The notes: a model not told the origin generated them from the sequence alone. 64,000 nucleotides of DNA from an uncultured Sphingomonadaceae bacterium (GCA_947504025.1 CANNFX010000002.1:1-64000), one strand, 5' to 3'; positions 35,890-45,967 are shown, counted from the first letter of the stretch. Numbers and translations are program-made.

Positions 35890-37379
35890 GTTGCCAAATC
35901 CCCCAACATCAGACCAGCAGTCGCCTTAGCACTTCCTACTACACCTGGAATACCCGCACCGGGATGTGTCCCCGCTCCTGTGAGATAGAGGTTGTCGATT
36001 ACATCGTCACGGTTATGGCCCCGGAAATAAGCGCTTTGTGTGAGCACGGGCTCGAGGCTGAAGGCGCTGCCTAGGTGAGCATTGAGATCGGTTGCGAAAT
36101 CCTTGGGCGCATAGTGGAACTTCGTAACGATACGGTCGTGGATATCCGGGATCAGGCGGCGGCCCACCTCGTCGAGGATGCGCTTTTCCAAAATTGGGCC
36201 AATCTCATCCCAATTGATCGCCAGTTTGCCCATATGGGCGACCGGAACCAGAGCGTAAAATGTGCTCTTGCCTGCCGGCGCCATGCTCGGATCTGTAACT
36301 GTCGGATGGTGCAGATAGATGCTGAAATCCTGCGGGAGCACTCCGTTGGTGTAGATGTCGTCGAGCAATCCTTTATATCGCGGGCCGAACAGGATCATGT
36401 GATGCGGGATGCCGGGCCATGTGCCCTCCAGCCCGAAATGGACGACGAACAGGCCGGGTGAATAGGTCTTCTTCGAAAGAGCTTTGGCGTTCTTTTTGCC
36501 CCGATCACTGCTGGACAGCAAATCCTTGTAGGTGTGCATGATGTCGGCATTACTCGCGACGGCATCGAAGCGCTGTTTCCAACCGCTCTTTGTTTCGACG
36601 TCGGTCGCTTGCTTGCCCATCGTGTGTATCTGCACCACAGGGTCGCCGACCATCGCGGTGCCGCCGAGCCGTTCGAAGTGGCGAATCATACCTGCCACGA
36701 GCCGATTGGTCCCGCCGCGCGCCCACCATACGCCGCCATCTTTCTCCAGCTTGTGGATCAGCGTGTAGATTGCGCTAGTCGTCATCGGATTGCCGCCGAC
36801 TAGCAGGGTGTGGAAGCTCAATGCTTCGCGCAGTTTCTCCGATTTCACATATTTGGACACGATCGAATAGACGGTGCGCCATGCCTGATGCTTGGCGAGG
36901 GCGGGGGCTGCCTTGATCATCGATTTGAAATCGAGGAACGGCACGGTTCCAAGCTTCACATAGCCTTCTTCATAAACATGTGCGGAATAGCGCAGAAAAT
37001 CTTCGTAACCGCCGATATCGCCTGGGGCGATGCGGGTCATTTCTTTGTGCATGTCCGCATCGTTGTTGGAATAGTTGAAATTCGTCCCGTCAGGCCAGTT
37101 GAGGCGATAGAAGGGCATGACTGGCATCAGTTCGACGTCGTCCGCCATGTCGTGCCCGGTCAATTCCCACAATTCCTTCAAACAGGGCGGGTCGGTGATG
37201 ACGGTGGGGCCGCCGTCGAACGTAAATCCGTCCTTCTCCCAGAAATATGCACGGCCTCCTGGCTTGTCCCGGCCTTCGACCAAAGTGGTCTGAATGCCGG
37301 CAGATTGCAGACGGATGGCGAGCGCCAGCCCGCCGAAACCGGACCCGATTACGCAGGCTTTCTTGCCTTCCAGGCTCAT
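35886..37379 (-). CDS. crtI: Phytoene desaturase
   Basis: This 497-residue FAD amine-oxidase-type enzyme has ACVIGSGFGGLALAIRLQSAG (dinucleotide motif), GGRAYFWEKDGFTFDGGPTVITDP in parts, GGTNRLVAGM and the C-terminal carotenoid-desaturase signature NLYLTGAGTHPGAGIPGVVGSAKATAG in parts. It desaturates phytoene in steps, to neurosporene or lycopene. It is coupled to crtY (ATGA) upstream and to the LOG gene (GTGA) downstream. Given the crtY neighbour, lycopene is the expected product (inference). Confidence 0.96.
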   Translation of the reverse strand: MSLEGKKACVIGSGFGGLALAIRLQSAGIQTTLVEGRDKPGGRAYFWEKDGFTFDGGPTVITDPPCLKELWELTGHDMADDVELMPVMPFYRLNWPDGTNFNYSNNDADMHKEMTRIAPGDIGGYEDFLRYSAHVYEEGYVKLGTVPFLDFKSMIKAAPALAKHQAWRTVYSIVSKYVKSEKLREALSFHTLLVGGNPMTTSAIYTLIHKLEKDGGVWWARGGTNRLVAGMIRHFERLGGTAMVGDPVVQIHTMGKQATDVETKSGWKQRFDAVASNADIMHTYKDLLSSSDRGKKNAKALSKKTYSPGLFVVHFGLEGTWPGIPHHMILFGPRYKGLLDDIYTNGVLPQDFSIYLHHPTVTDPSMAPAGKSTFYALVPVAHMGKLAINWDEIGPILEKRILDEVGRRLIPDIHDRIVTKFHYAPKDFATDLNAHLGSAFSLEPVLTQSAYFRGHNRDDVIDNLYLTGAGTHPGAGIPGVVGSAKATAGLMLGDLAT

Positions 37380-38566
37380 TCGTCTTCCCTCTTGGTCAGC
37401 GGTTTTCCGCTGCCGAAAATTGCTTTGACCGCACCAATGATGGGGACCGGCGGCTTACCTGACAGGATACGTACCCTGTCGCCCATCGTTGATCGCACGG
37501 CATAGAAGCGCTCGATCAAACCCGGAGCAAGCCGGTAGAAGCGCTGAAATATCCGATATCTTTCGTCAGGTTTGCCCGCCCCGAAGAGCATTTTGCCCAA
37601 TAGCCTGTAAAACGCAGTTCTGCGCCAAAGGTTGCGTGAGCGGGCCGAAATAACTGCAGAAAGTTGGGTGCCGGGTAGGCTGGCTTCGTCCGCAATGGTA
37701 AGTGCAGCCTCAACTGCATGCGGTAAAGTATAGCTGGTGAGCGGATGGACGAAGCCGCCGCGGGCGCCCGCGACAGTTACGCCTTGGATTGCATGGGCCC
37801 GCTGAAATGCACCGAAGTCGCCTCCGGTGATAACAGGCAAGACACCCGTTTCATTGCCTAGGATATCGCCGCTCCAACCATGTTTGGCACAATAGGCCTC
37901 TATTCGTGCACCGAGCACGCGGCGGTCCAGTTCTGGGTTGTCGGCATAATAAGTATCTTCAATGAACAGCTCATCCGCGCCCAGCGGCAGGACATAGACA
38001 AAGCGATATGCGCCGTGTTGTTCGACGCTGGCATCCATGATGACCGGGCGAGTTACGCCATGCGGTGCATCGGTACGCATGTGGCGGCCCATGAACACTT
38101 GCCAGCCGCCCGCAAGACCGGGTGCTTCGGTGATGCCCCGGCAGTCGATAGAGCTACGAGCATTGACGACCGTGCCATCCGATAGTTCTAATCCGCCAGC
38201 ATCCAACCTAGAAACGTTCACGCCGATAAGTACTGATTTATCAGGTAAGTCGCGGTGCAGGGCCGCATTGAAATCTTCGGACGATAACGAGCGATATGCG
38301 GTATTGAGCGTGCGCACATATTCAGGGAATTTTACGTCATAGCCATCGTCCCAGCAGGTCTTGCGGAACGTATCCAGCAGTTCTGCAGCGCCATCGGGTA
38401 GATCACTTTCAAACCAGCTCCAACGGTGATTGCCGCCCAGAGTATCACCCTGTTCAATCAGCAAAATGTCGAGTTCGGGCCGCTTGCGAGTCAGCGCGAG
38501 CGCGATTAATCCGCCCGACAGGCCCCCGCCGACCACAGCAATGTCACATTTGCGCCCCTTCATCAT
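37376..38566 (-). CDS. crtY: Lycopene beta-cyclase (CrtY type)
   Basis: The first of two tandem ATGs at 38566 is chosen; a TTG further upstream is unlikely. The product is about 396 residues. It starts [24 protein letters not shown] and has [11 protein letters not shown], the [21 protein letters not shown] segment with FxEDT typical of CrtY, and [23 protein letters not shown] in parts. It cyclises lycopene to beta-carotene. It heads the crt operon, with a 73 bp divergent promoter region shared with the DUF2585 gene. No crtZ or crtW gene is visible in this window. Confidence 0.94.
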   Translation of the reverse strand: MMKGRKCDIAVVGGGLSGGLIALALTRKRPELDILLIEQGDTLGGNHRWSWFESDLPDGAAELLDTFRKTCWDDGYDVKFPEYVRTLNTAYRSLSSEDFNAALHRDLPDKSVLIGVNVSRLDAGGLELSDGTVVNARSSIDCRGITEAPGLAGGWQVFMGRHMRTDAPHGVTRPVIMDASVEQHGAYRFVYVLPLGADELFIEDTYYADNPELDRRVLGARIEAYCAKHGWSGDILGNETGVLPVITGGDFGAFQRAHAIQGVTVAGARGGFVHPLTSYTLPHAVEAALTIADEASLPGTQLSAVISARSRNLWRRTAFYRLLGKMLFGAGKPDERYRIFQRFYRLAPGLIERFYAVRSTMGDRVRILSGKPPVPIIGAVKAIFGSGKPLTKREDE

Positions 38567-38639
38567 AGAAGACTTAGGGCAGGGCGTGCAGGCGAGCAAT
38601 CATCTTGCGCTGGAGATCACCTTGGACAACAAGCAACAC

Positions 38640-39233
38640 ATGACAGTCAGCAATTTAATGCCCAACCGGTCAGCCATCATCGCTTCGGTTGTTCTAGTTC
38701 TCGCCACTATCGCCGTCCTGTTCGCGATGGACCGTCCTGCGATCTGTGAATGCGGTACGGTGAAGCTGTGGCACGGGGTGGTGCAGTCATCTGAAAACAG
38801 CCAGCATTTGGCTGACTGGTATACGCCGAGCCATATCATCCACGGTTTCATCTTCTATTTCGGCGCCTGGCTGTTGTGGGACAAATGGAACCTGTTTGAC
38901 GGGCGGGTGGCGAAATTTTCACTGCCGATCGCCATTGCGATCGAAGCGGCTTGGGAGATTTTCGAGAACACGCCCTTCATCATCGACCGCTACCGCGAGG
39001 TGACAGTAAGTTGGGGCTATGTCGGAGATAGCATCATCAATTCGGTGGCTGATATCGGCTGGATGATATTGGGCTTTTTGCTCGCAGGCCGGTTACCCGT
39101 CTGGCTCACAGTAACGCTGGCTATCGGCTTTGAACTATTCACAACGTGGTTGATCCGCGATGGGCTGGCGCTCAATGTACTGATGCTGGTCTGGCCGCTG
39201 GAAGCAGTGAAGGAATGGCAAGCTCTTGCTTGA
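38640..39233 (+). CDS. UPF0314 / DUF2585 membrane protein
   Basis: The 197-residue protein (ATG at 38640; a second ATG at 38658 is possible) has about four to five transmembrane segments. The loop [30 protein letters not shown] contains [12 protein letters not shown], and [19 protein letters not shown] and [14 protein letters not shown] follow; these are the conserved UPF0314 features of alphaproteobacteria. The Asp, His and Glu residues placed near membrane helices look enzyme-like, but the function is unknown. It is divergent from crtY. Confidence 0.88.
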   Translation: MTVSNLMPNRSAIIASVVLVLATIAVLFAMDRPAICECGTVKLWHGVVQSSENSQHLADWYTPSHIIHGFIFYFGAWLLWDKWNLFDGRVAKFSLPIAIAIEAAWEIFENTPFIIDRYREVTVSWGYVGDSIINSVADIGWMILGFLLAGRLPVWLTVTLAIGFELFTTWLIRDGLALNVLMLVWPLEAVKEWQALA

Positions 39234-39313
39234 TTGAGGCATGATGGCTCGACAAGTGGGCGCTTAGTCGCCACGATGGCGATCAACAATCCAGCCTTTT
39301 CAGGACCGCCTTT

Positions 39314-39793
39314 ATGACAGTTACCCTTATTGCCTCCGCCCTGCTGATGGTCGCCCAACAGGGCGTAACCGAGCCGGTCGTCCGTGCCGATTATCTTGCT
39401 GTGATGGATGTCGAGTTTGGGCGGATTGATGCCAATGGTGATGGGATAGTAACGGCTGAGGAAGTCGCTGCTAAGACCGGCCGCGATGAAGCGGCACAAG
39501 TGCTCGCTGCAAATCGCCAGATATTTCTGCGGTTGGATGCCAATCAGGACGGGCAGCTAAGCGCTGAGGAATTCGCAGCGCTCGCCGCATCTCCGCCGCC
39601 GGCTGATCCCACTCCGTTCATGCAACGCATTGATCTTAACCGGGACGGCAATGTGACACTGGTCGAGCACCGTACGGTGATGCTCGGCACGTTTGACAAT
39701 ATCGACGCGGATAAGGACGGGGTGGTTACGCCTGCCGAAATGGCAAGCGCCAACCAGCCACCCGCCCCTCAACCTGCTCCTCAGGCCCGTTAA
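39314..39793 (+). CDS. Exported EF-hand protein with four calcium loops
   Basis: This 159-residue protein has a short hydrophobic start (MTVTLIASALLMVA) that could be a signal peptide and four EF-hand loops: DANGDGIVTAEE, DANQDGQLSAEE, DLNRDGNVTLVE and DADKDGVVTPAE. The first, second and fourth loops are canonical, with E/Q at the end position; the third ends in Glu as well. The C-terminus is Pro/Gln/Ala-rich. It likely binds calcium in the periplasm. It converges on the first YadA-like adhesin, 5 bp away; a calcium link to the adhesins is speculation. Confidence 0.85.
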   Translation: MTVTLIASALLMVAQQGVTEPVVRADYLAVMDVEFGRIDANGDGIVTAEEVAAKTGRDEAAQVLAANRQIFLRLDANQDGQLSAEEFAALAASPPPADPTPFMQRIDLNRDGNVTLVEHRTVMLGTFDNIDADKDGVVTPAEMASANQPPAPQPAPQAR

Positions 39794-39798
39794 CGGGC
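39785..39798. terminator. Short palindrome between convergent genes
   Basis: GCCCGTTAACGGGC is a perfect 14 bp palindrome covering the stop codon of the EF-hand gene and ending one base before the adhesin 3' end. It could form a short hairpin acting as a bidirectional terminator; there is no T run. Confidence 0.3.
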
Positions 39799-42327
39799 TT
39801 ACCAGCCGATTGTAATACCGACCCGCCCAGCGGTGCTGCCTTGTTTGTTGAAGCCGGTCGCAACGCCAGCATTCAGCGCTACATTACGGCTGACGAGAGC
39901 GCCAAGTTGCAATGACCCCGCATGTGCGCCGTCATAGGTGCCAACGTTGCCGGTCAGGTTGAACTTCATGTCCGGCAGAAACGCTGCTCCGCCCATCGCT
40001 ACAGCAACTGCGGTCGAGCTGGCGACTTTGTTGTCAAGCAATCCGATCCTGCCCTCTGCAGCGCCAAGTCTACTGTCGAGATTTCCAACCTGATTTTGCA
40101 GACCTGCGAATTGGGCATCAGAGACAGCTGCAATGCTGGCCATTGCCACGCGCACCTGGTCGACGGAACCGGCACTCGCTGCCATTTGCCGGCCCAGAGT
40201 ACCGTTGGCGTCAACGGTTACGACGTCGACCGGGCCAACTTGGGCAGCAGTACTGGCATCGATGTCACCGATCTGTACCGAGCTGCCTGCTCCGCCGAGC
40301 GCCACTTGATCGGTCGCCGTAGTAACTGAATTCGCTCCGATGGCGGTGGAGGTGGCGTGGCTGACCGTTGCCGATTTACCGACCGCTGTGCCGTCGGCTG
40401 CAGTTACGCTGGCCGCTTCACCGATTGCTGTACCGCGCGCCGCTGTGCTTCCTGCATTGAAGCCGATCGCTGTCCCGCGGAACTCAGTCGTCTGTGCACC
40501 AAACCCGATAGCAGTCGAACCGCGCCCGTCGGCCTTGGCATTGAAGCCCAGCGCTGCGGCATTGCGATCCAGCGTTCGTGACTGCGGTCCGATGGCCGCG
40601 GAACGATCACCATTTGTGGAGCTATCCACGCCCAGCGCCAGCGAGCCTTCTCCTGTGGCAGAGGCCAAACCTAACGCGATTGCATCTACGCCGCTTGCGC
40701 TTGAACCGGCGCCCAAGGCAATTGAACGATCATCCATCGCATACGCATCCTGACCGAGTGCGATGGCGTCGTCTCCGCCCGCCCGCGCACCGTTTGTATC
40801 GGCGTCATCACTGTCGCCGCCAATTGCAATTGAGCCACTTTTACTTGCCCTTGAAAACTTGCCGACGGCAATCGCAGTCGCCTCAGAGGAAATAGCGGAG
40901 GAGCCAATTGAAATTGTGTAAACCCCGGTTGCGGCAGAATTTGAACCGATCGAGATGGCTGCCGCTTCAAGTCCTCTGGCACCGCTGCCCAATGCAACAC
41001 TGCCGTTGAATTCGGCGCGGGAGAGGTTCCCGATTGACGTGCTGTTTGATGCAAATGCTTTCGCATCCCCGCCAATGGCGACATTCCCTGTACCGAGGGC
41101 TTGTGCACCAATGGTGTCGCCATTTTGGCCTTCGGCGCCTATGGCAATAGAATATTGGCCTGTTGCAACTGACGCATTGCCAAGCGCTATGGCGCGTTCA
41201 CCGCTTGCGTCGGATCCGACGCCCAGCGCACTGGCCCCCAGTCCCGCGCTTGATAACTGCCCGACAGCAGTAGCCCCCAATGCACTGGCACTTGCTTGAC
41301 TGCCAACAGCTGTCGCGTTTGCTGACGCAGTGGCGCCGCCGCCAATAGCTGTAGCCTCATCATCACTGGCGGTTGCGGCAGGTCCGACGGCAACGGAAGT
41401 AATCCCCGTTGAACTACTATCAACACCGATGGCTATTGCGTTAAACCCCGTCGCTTGCGCGCCAGCAGTTCCGGCATCGCCGCTGTCACCGCCAAGCGCG
41501 ATTGCGCCCTCGGTCGAAGCAACACTGAACCTGCCAATTGCGATGGATGCTTGCTGATCGGAATCGGCATTTTGACCGATGGCAATTCCTGCCAGTGCAC
41601 TTACCGATGCAGTATCGCCGATGGCGACCCCGGAAACGCCGCTGCTGCCTGCCAGATAACCAAGTGCGGTCGCTTGCGTAACAGATGCATTGGCGCCGCG
41701 TCCCAAGGCTGTGCCTCTTTGGCCGACTGCTGAAGCCGAAGCGCCAATCGCCAAAGAATCCGTGCTGCTTGCGAAGGCGTCTTTGCCAATCGCGATAGCG
41801 TCAATTCCCGTTGCTTGTGCGCCGGTGAGGCCGGAATCTGCGCCATCTCCGCCTATAGCTATTGCGCCGTCCATAGACGCGGCTGCCCTGTCACCCACTG
41901 CAACGCTATGCGCTCCTGACGCGTTGGCCACATAACCAAGTGAACTTGAGAAATTGCCCGATGCTTGCGCTGCACGGCCAATCGCGGTGGCTTGATTTGC
42001 GACTGCATCGGCGTTGTTACCGATTGCTGTTGAATCAGTGAAACTGGCTATTGAATCTTCGCCCACTGCTGTTGCCCGAGCTGCATTCGCCTGAGCGCCC
42101 TGGCCTACTGCCACTGCTTCGTCGCTCTGCGCTTGCGCGGAAGCCCCGATTGCGGTTGCGCTAGTATTGGTTGCAGCGCCCGTTGTTGAACCATTGCCGC
42201 ATTCTAGAGTGGTTGTGCCTCCTGCACCGTTGACGCAGGGTGCAGTCGCGTCTGCTTGTGCAGCGGTACCCCATCCCAATGCCATGGTACTTGCGGCGAC
42301 GATTAGTGAAGTGCGAACGGTGATCAT
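39799..42327 (-). CDS. YadA-like trimeric autotransporter adhesin 1
   Basis: The ATG at 42327 has AAAGGAG 8 bp upstream. The 842-residue protein has a signal peptide (LGWGTAAQA), a short Cys-pair segment (APCVNGAGG to LECG), then some 45 left-handed-beta-roll head repeats of the type TAIGxxAxAxGxxSxAxG. A conserved block VALGGAGSSVQIGDI and TLGRQ follows, then a coiled coil (SLGAAEGRI-type heptads) and a C-terminal YadA anchor with MGGAAFLPDMKFNL and GRVGITIGW. It would assemble as a trimer on the outer membrane and bind surfaces, matrix or other cells. No neck or ESPR domain was recognised. Confidence 0.92.
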   Translation of the reverse strand: MITVRTSLIVAASTMALGWGTAAQADATAPCVNGAGGTTTLECGNGSTTGAATNTSATAIGASAQAQSDEAVAVGQGAQANAARATAVGEDSIASFTDSTAIGNNADAVANQATAIGRAAQASGNFSSSLGYVANASGAHSVAVGDRAAASMDGAIAIGGDGADSGLTGAQATGIDAIAIGKDAFASSTDSLAIGASASAVGQRGTALGRGANASVTQATALGYLAGSSGVSGVAIGDTASVSALAGIAIGQNADSDQQASIAIGRFSVASTEGAIALGGDSGDAGTAGAQATGFNAIAIGVDSSSTGITSVAVGPAATASDDEATAIGGGATASANATAVGSQASASALGATAVGQLSSAGLGASALGVGSDASGERAIALGNASVATGQYSIAIGAEGQNGDTIGAQALGTGNVAIGGDAKAFASNSTSIGNLSRAEFNGSVALGSGARGLEAAAISIGSNSAATGVYTISIGSSAISSEATAIAVGKFSRASKSGSIAIGGDSDDADTNGARAGGDDAIALGQDAYAMDDRSIALGAGSSASGVDAIALGLASATGEGSLALGVDSSTNGDRSAAIGPQSRTLDRNAAALGFNAKADGRGSTAIGFGAQTTEFRGTAIGFNAGSTAARGTAIGEAASVTAADGTAVGKSATVSHATSTAIGANSVTTATDQVALGGAGSSVQIGDIDASTAAQVGPVDVVTVDANGTLGRQMAASAGSVDQVRVAMASIAAVSDAQFAGLQNQVGNLDSRLGAAEGRIGLLDNKVASSTAVAVAMGGAAFLPDMKFNLTGNVGTYDGAHAGSLQLGALVSRNVALNAGVATGFNKQGSTAGRVGITIGW

Positions 42328-42386
42328 ATCAGTTGCTCCTTTGCCCAATTCCATATTGAACTTAGGTCGGCAACGCCGGCTACGTC

Positions 42387-42404
42387 ATACCCCCTATGGG
42401 GTAT
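42387..42404. promoter_or_regulatory. Hairpin or operator upstream of adhesin 1
   Basis: ATACCCC and GGGGTAT form a perfect 7 bp inverted repeat around the 4 bp centre CTAT. It lies 60 bp upstream of the adhesin 1 start and 10 bp past the 3' end of the LuxR-like regulator gene. It may be a regulator site for adhesin 1 or a weak terminator for the regulator gene. The two cannot be told apart here. Confidence 0.35.
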
Positions 42405-42414
42405 CGTAGGAGAT

Positions 42415-44136
42415 TTATTCGTTGGCGATTTTGATGATGTGTTCGAGAAAAAGGTCCGGTTTTTCATACGGCAGGAAGTAACCTGCATCGGGAACTTCTT
42501 CGGTCATGGACCCGGCGGACATTGCATCTACCAGAGCGGCATCATCGGCGTCATATCCGCGATTGCCGAGCCCTTGGAGATTGTGGAGTGCACATTGCAG
42601 ACGGCTTATGTCTTTTCCTACATCGGCCCATGCCATTCGTACTTCGCGCATGAATTCTTTTGGTCCCGCGCTGAATGTCAGCAAGGCTGAATTGCGGATC
42701 ATTGGCCATATCTCAGCGTTGTCGATGGTTTGCGATGCCCAGTTGCCGGAAGGCCGGTCCCACCCTCTATCGATGTACCATTCGATGCCCTTGCGCTTGA
42801 TAATAAAATAACCTGCTTCGGCGATCATGTTGGCAACTTCGGGGGCGCGGCGGGATAGGGTGAAGGTTGTGCGCTGGAAGCGCGAAAGCCGTCCAAGATG
42901 CGCCGCGTTTAGTGGCAGGGGCATCGCTACGGTCAATATCGAACGGATCAGGTCCGGGTTGTCGACGGCGGCTTTGATTAACGGCAGACTGCCGCTCGCT
43001 AGGCCTATCGAGGGGACATTCTTGAGCGCCAGCTTTGTCAACAATTGTGTGATGGCAGCCGCATGGTCGGCAAGATATCTACCGGGCGGCGAGGCGTCGG
43101 AATTACCGCAACCCGGCCGTGTGATAGCGATCAATTTGATGTTGACCGCCTTGAGTTGCCGTTCGATCCGCGGCCCCATAATGTAACCCAGCGTGAGCCC
43201 ATGGACGACCAGGACAGGACGCCCATTTCGTGCACCGGTCCAACTATAGGCGAGTTTGCGTCCATCTGGCCGCACAAACACGCGCTCGTTGTTCCACGGG
43301 TCGCGCCAATCGTCTTCATCCGAAGTCAGGCCGTGGCTGGCGCGCGCGCTTAGAAGGGCGAGCATTCGTATAAGATCAACCTGCGATGTTGTTTCGGTTT
43401 TTGCCAAGATCTTCTTGATCTGGGTTCGCACCGTTTGCGTGGAAGTATCCCGGCGCTCGGCGATTTGTGCACTGTTGCGGGTTTCAAACAGTAATCGTGC
43501 CACTTTACGTTCAGCTTCAGTCAGCCCAAATGCTTCGGCTAATTGCTCGTCAACTTCTTCACTCCAGACAATTTCCAGTGCCCGAATAGCAACATAGCGC
43601 TCGCCGCCTGACACACCATCGATCACATATACTTCGGCTATCCCAGTCTCCGCGCCTGCATTTACGGTCCGGACAATGGCATGTTTGCGGTTCCCTCCAT
43701 CCCGAGCGCTGCGACGCACAGCCGCAAAATCGTTGACCGACGATGGATGCAGCCATTCCAACGCGTCAACTTGGCCTTGGCGGCTAGCAAAGCGGTCTTT
43801 GGCAAGTGCATTGGCAGCCGCAACTATGCCTGCCGGGTTGAGTACGATTGCGGGAGCAGCGACTGAACTAACGGCGGCCTCGACAGGGCTTTCCTGTTGT
43901 GGGCGTTCGATCCGGCCGATCAATGACTTCGCAGCGCCGAGATGTTTCGCAAGCCCGCTATTCATATCCAGGGCATTGGCGTCACCACCGGTGCTTCCCG
44001 CTAGTTTGCGCTCCCACGCCAACACCATTGTGTCGAAAGCCGTTGCGTCGCTCAGTGTCCGATATGTTGCAGCAATGATGTCCATATCGACATCGCTACG
44101 TTCCGCGTCACCATCAAGCGCTTCGTCTCTTGCCAT
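42415..44136 (-). CDS. LuxR-type HTH regulator fused to a catalytically degenerate alpha/beta-hydrolase
   Basis: The 573-residue protein has three parts. Residues 85-195 look PAS-like (AAPAIVLNPAGIVAAANALA). Residues 205-260 are a LuxR/GerE HTH (LTEAERKVARLLFETRNSAQIAERRDTSTQTVRTQIKKIL in parts). Residues 285-573 are an alpha/beta-hydrolase fold with VVHGLTLGY and a cap region. The nucleophile elbow reads G378-L-A380-S-G382, Ala where Ser is needed; the acid loop reads LHNLQGLGN without Asp; the His position reads DAGYFLPYEKPD with Tyr553. By eye all three catalytic residues are lost, so it probably senses a ligand rather than hydrolysing it. It lies between two adhesin genes on their strand. 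Confidence 0.85.
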   Translation of the reverse strand: MARDEALDGDAERSDVDMDIIAATYRTLSDATAFDTMVLAWERKLAGSTGGDANALDMNSGLAKHLGAAKSLIGRIERPQQESPVEAAVSSVAAPAIVLNPAGIVAAANALAKDRFASRQGQVDALEWLHPSSVNDFAAVRRSARDGGNRKHAIVRTVNAGAETGIAEVYVIDGVSGGERYVAIRALEIVWSEEVDEQLAEAFGLTEAERKVARLLFETRNSAQIAERRDTSTQTVRTQIKKILAKTETTSQVDLIRMLALLSARASHGLTSDEDDWRDPWNNERVFVRPDGRKLAYSWTGARNGRPVLVVHGLTLGYIMGPRIERQLKAVNIKLIAITRPGCGNSDASPPGRYLADHAAAITQLLTKLALKNVPSIGLASGSLPLIKAAVDNPDLIRSILTVAMPLPLNAAHLGRLSRFQRTTFTLSRRAPEVANMIAEAGYFIIKRKGIEWYIDRGWDRPSGNWASQTIDNAEIWPMIRNSALLTFSAGPKEFMREVRMAWADVGKDISRLQCALHNLQGLGNRGYDADDAALVDAMSAGSMTEEVPDAGYFLPYEKPDLFLEHIIKIANE

Positions 44137-44245
44137 GCGTTACAATATGCCCCTTCGGTCCCGTTGCGGAGAGCCTTCCCCGTTTAAGGCGGATAGGCAA
44201 GCACAATCCGCCGGACCGAAGGAGCTGTTGTGAATTACGGTTGCA

Positions 44246-45787
44246 TTAGAAACCGAACGTAGCCGCAACCCGGCCGCCTACGCGGTCGTCGCCGGAATTA
44301 CCGGTTACGCCAGCCGACAGATAGACGCTGTCCGTAACCCGCCCGGTAAGTTGACCGGAGAAGCCCTGTTCGCCGCCGTAAGTGGCCGCAGCGACTGTCA
44401 GCGACAATGCCTTGCCTGGAATGATCGTGTTGCTGCCCAGCGCCATTGCCGATGCGATCCCGCCTTCAAGACCCTCGATCTGCAGATCGAAATTGTTGAG
44501 CCGGGAATCGATCCCATCGACACGGCCTTGCAGCGTAGCGAATTGCTGGTCGGACACAGCGGCAATGCTGGCCAAGGCAACACGGACATTGCTGACCTCT
44601 GCCATTGTGGCTGCTTGCTGGCGTCCAAGTGTGCCGCTGGCATCAACCGTCACAACATCAACCGGACCGACCTGCGCGGCGGTGCTGGCGGTCATGTCAC
44701 CGATCTGTACCGAGCTTCCTGAGCCACCGATTGCGACCTGATTGGCAGTCGTCGTCGTCGCGCCCGCACCCAGAGCTGTGGAATCGTCAAAGGAGGCATT
44801 GGCTGTGTTACCAATTGCAGCTGTCCGGCGTCCTGTTGCTTGTGCGCCTTGACCGACGGCTGTCGCAAAGCTGCCTGCTATGGAATTGAAGCCAACGGCT
44901 GTTCCGCGCCCGCCAGTGGTTTCAGCGTTGGTGCCAACCGCTGTACCGCCTGATGCATTGGTCTTCGTATTCAGACCAATGGCGGTCGAGGTGTTTGCCA
45001 AAGCTTGAGAGCCGACACCGATGGCGGTCGACGAATTGCCAAGAGCATTGGTGCGTGCGCCCAGCGCCAGAGAATCAACGGCTGCTGCATTGGAATCCGC
45101 GCCAAAGGCTGCGGCATTGTCGGCAAGGGCTTGGGAATTTGCTCCGGTGGCGATGGATGAAGTCCCGCTGCTCACGGCAAGTCGGCCTATTGCCACTGAG
45201 TTTGCAGCTTGTGCCTGCGAACCATGACCAAAGGCTGAGGCAGAGACGCCTTCAGCCGATGCATCCGAGCCAACAGCTACGGCATCTGCCGCACCGCTAA
45301 AAGTGTCGAAACCGATCGCAATTGCCCGATCCGCTTCGGTTCCTGCGGTGCCGATGACAATGGAGTTCAAACCTTCGGCGATGGCGTCTGCTCCGATAGC
45401 TACTGCCGCCAAGCCGACAGCTCGTGCGCCAAGCGAATCCGCATCGCCAGCATCACCGCCAATAGCTGTGGCATATGCTCCTGCGCTTGCGTTTTTCCCT
45501 GCTGCAATCGCGCTCTGCCCACTAGCCACCGCATTGTCACCAACAGCCACGGACCCCTCTCCGCTGGCATCAGTATCGGCCCCAACAGCCGTGGCACTAG
45601 TTGCCGTCGCTTGCGCCCTGTCTCCCACCGCAGTGCTATCCGTGCCAGATGCTGTTGAACTAACGCCGCACTCCGTCGAAAATGACCCAACCCCGGTATT
45701 ACACGGCGCAGTCCCATCGGCCTGAGCTGGCGTGGCGGCTAGCATAACGGCAATTCCGGCAGTGCCGGTCAAATAACAAATTCGCAT
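44246..45787 (-). CDS. YadA-like trimeric autotransporter adhesin 2
   Basis: This 513-residue protein starts at an ATG preceded by GGGGAAGA. The signal peptide ends ATPAQA, followed by the Cys-pair segment APCNTGVGS to TECG, then head repeats such as STAVGDRAQATATSATAVGA, the shared block IGGSGSSVQIGDM and TLGRQQ, a short coiled coil (RVDGIDSRLNNFDLQIEGLE) and the YadA anchor ending GGRVAATFGF. It is the shortest of the three adhesins, mainly through fewer head repeats. It lies downstream of the ABC genes and upstream of the LuxR/hydrolase gene, all on the same strand. Confidence 0.92.
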   Translation of the reverse strand: MRICYLTGTAGIAVMLAATPAQADGTAPCNTGVGSFSTECGVSSTASGTDSTAVGDRAQATATSATAVGADTDASGEGSVAVGDNAVASGQSAIAAGKNASAGAYATAIGGDAGDADSLGARAVGLAAVAIGADAIAEGLNSIVIGTAGTEADRAIAIGFDTFSGAADAVAVGSDASAEGVSASAFGHGSQAQAANSVAIGRLAVSSGTSSIATGANSQALADNAAAFGADSNAAAVDSLALGARTNALGNSSTAIGVGSQALANTSTAIGLNTKTNASGGTAVGTNAETTGGRGTAVGFNSIAGSFATAVGQGAQATGRRTAAIGNTANASFDDSTALGAGATTTTANQVAIGGSGSSVQIGDMTASTAAQVGPVDVVTVDASGTLGRQQAATMAEVSNVRVALASIAAVSDQQFATLQGRVDGIDSRLNNFDLQIEGLEGGIASAMALGSNTIIPGKALSLTVAAATYGGEQGFSGQLTGRVTDSVYLSAGVTGNSGDDRVGGRVAATFGF

Positions 45788-45950
45788 ATTTCTTCCCCAG
45801 ATAGAGCCGGCCCAAAGGCCGCTGCGCCCAAAAATGAGCGGAAGCCGGGAACGGAAAGATGCGATTGTCGCAGTGCTGCCCCCTTTGGCCGCCGCTTGTG
45901 ATTACCCTGCGTGGGCAATGCCAAAGTCATCCGACAATTGGGACGAAGGA

Positions 45951-45967
45951 GTCAATCGAAGATTGAC
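45951..45967 (-). terminator. Hairpin downstream of the ABC permease
   Basis: GTCAATCGAAGATTGAC is a perfect 7 bp stem with a 3-base centre; read on the minus strand the loop is TTC. It lies 36 bp past the permease stop and 160 bp upstream of the adhesin 2 start. It may end ABC transcription or serve as an operator of adhesin 2. There is no clear T run. Confidence 0.4.
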
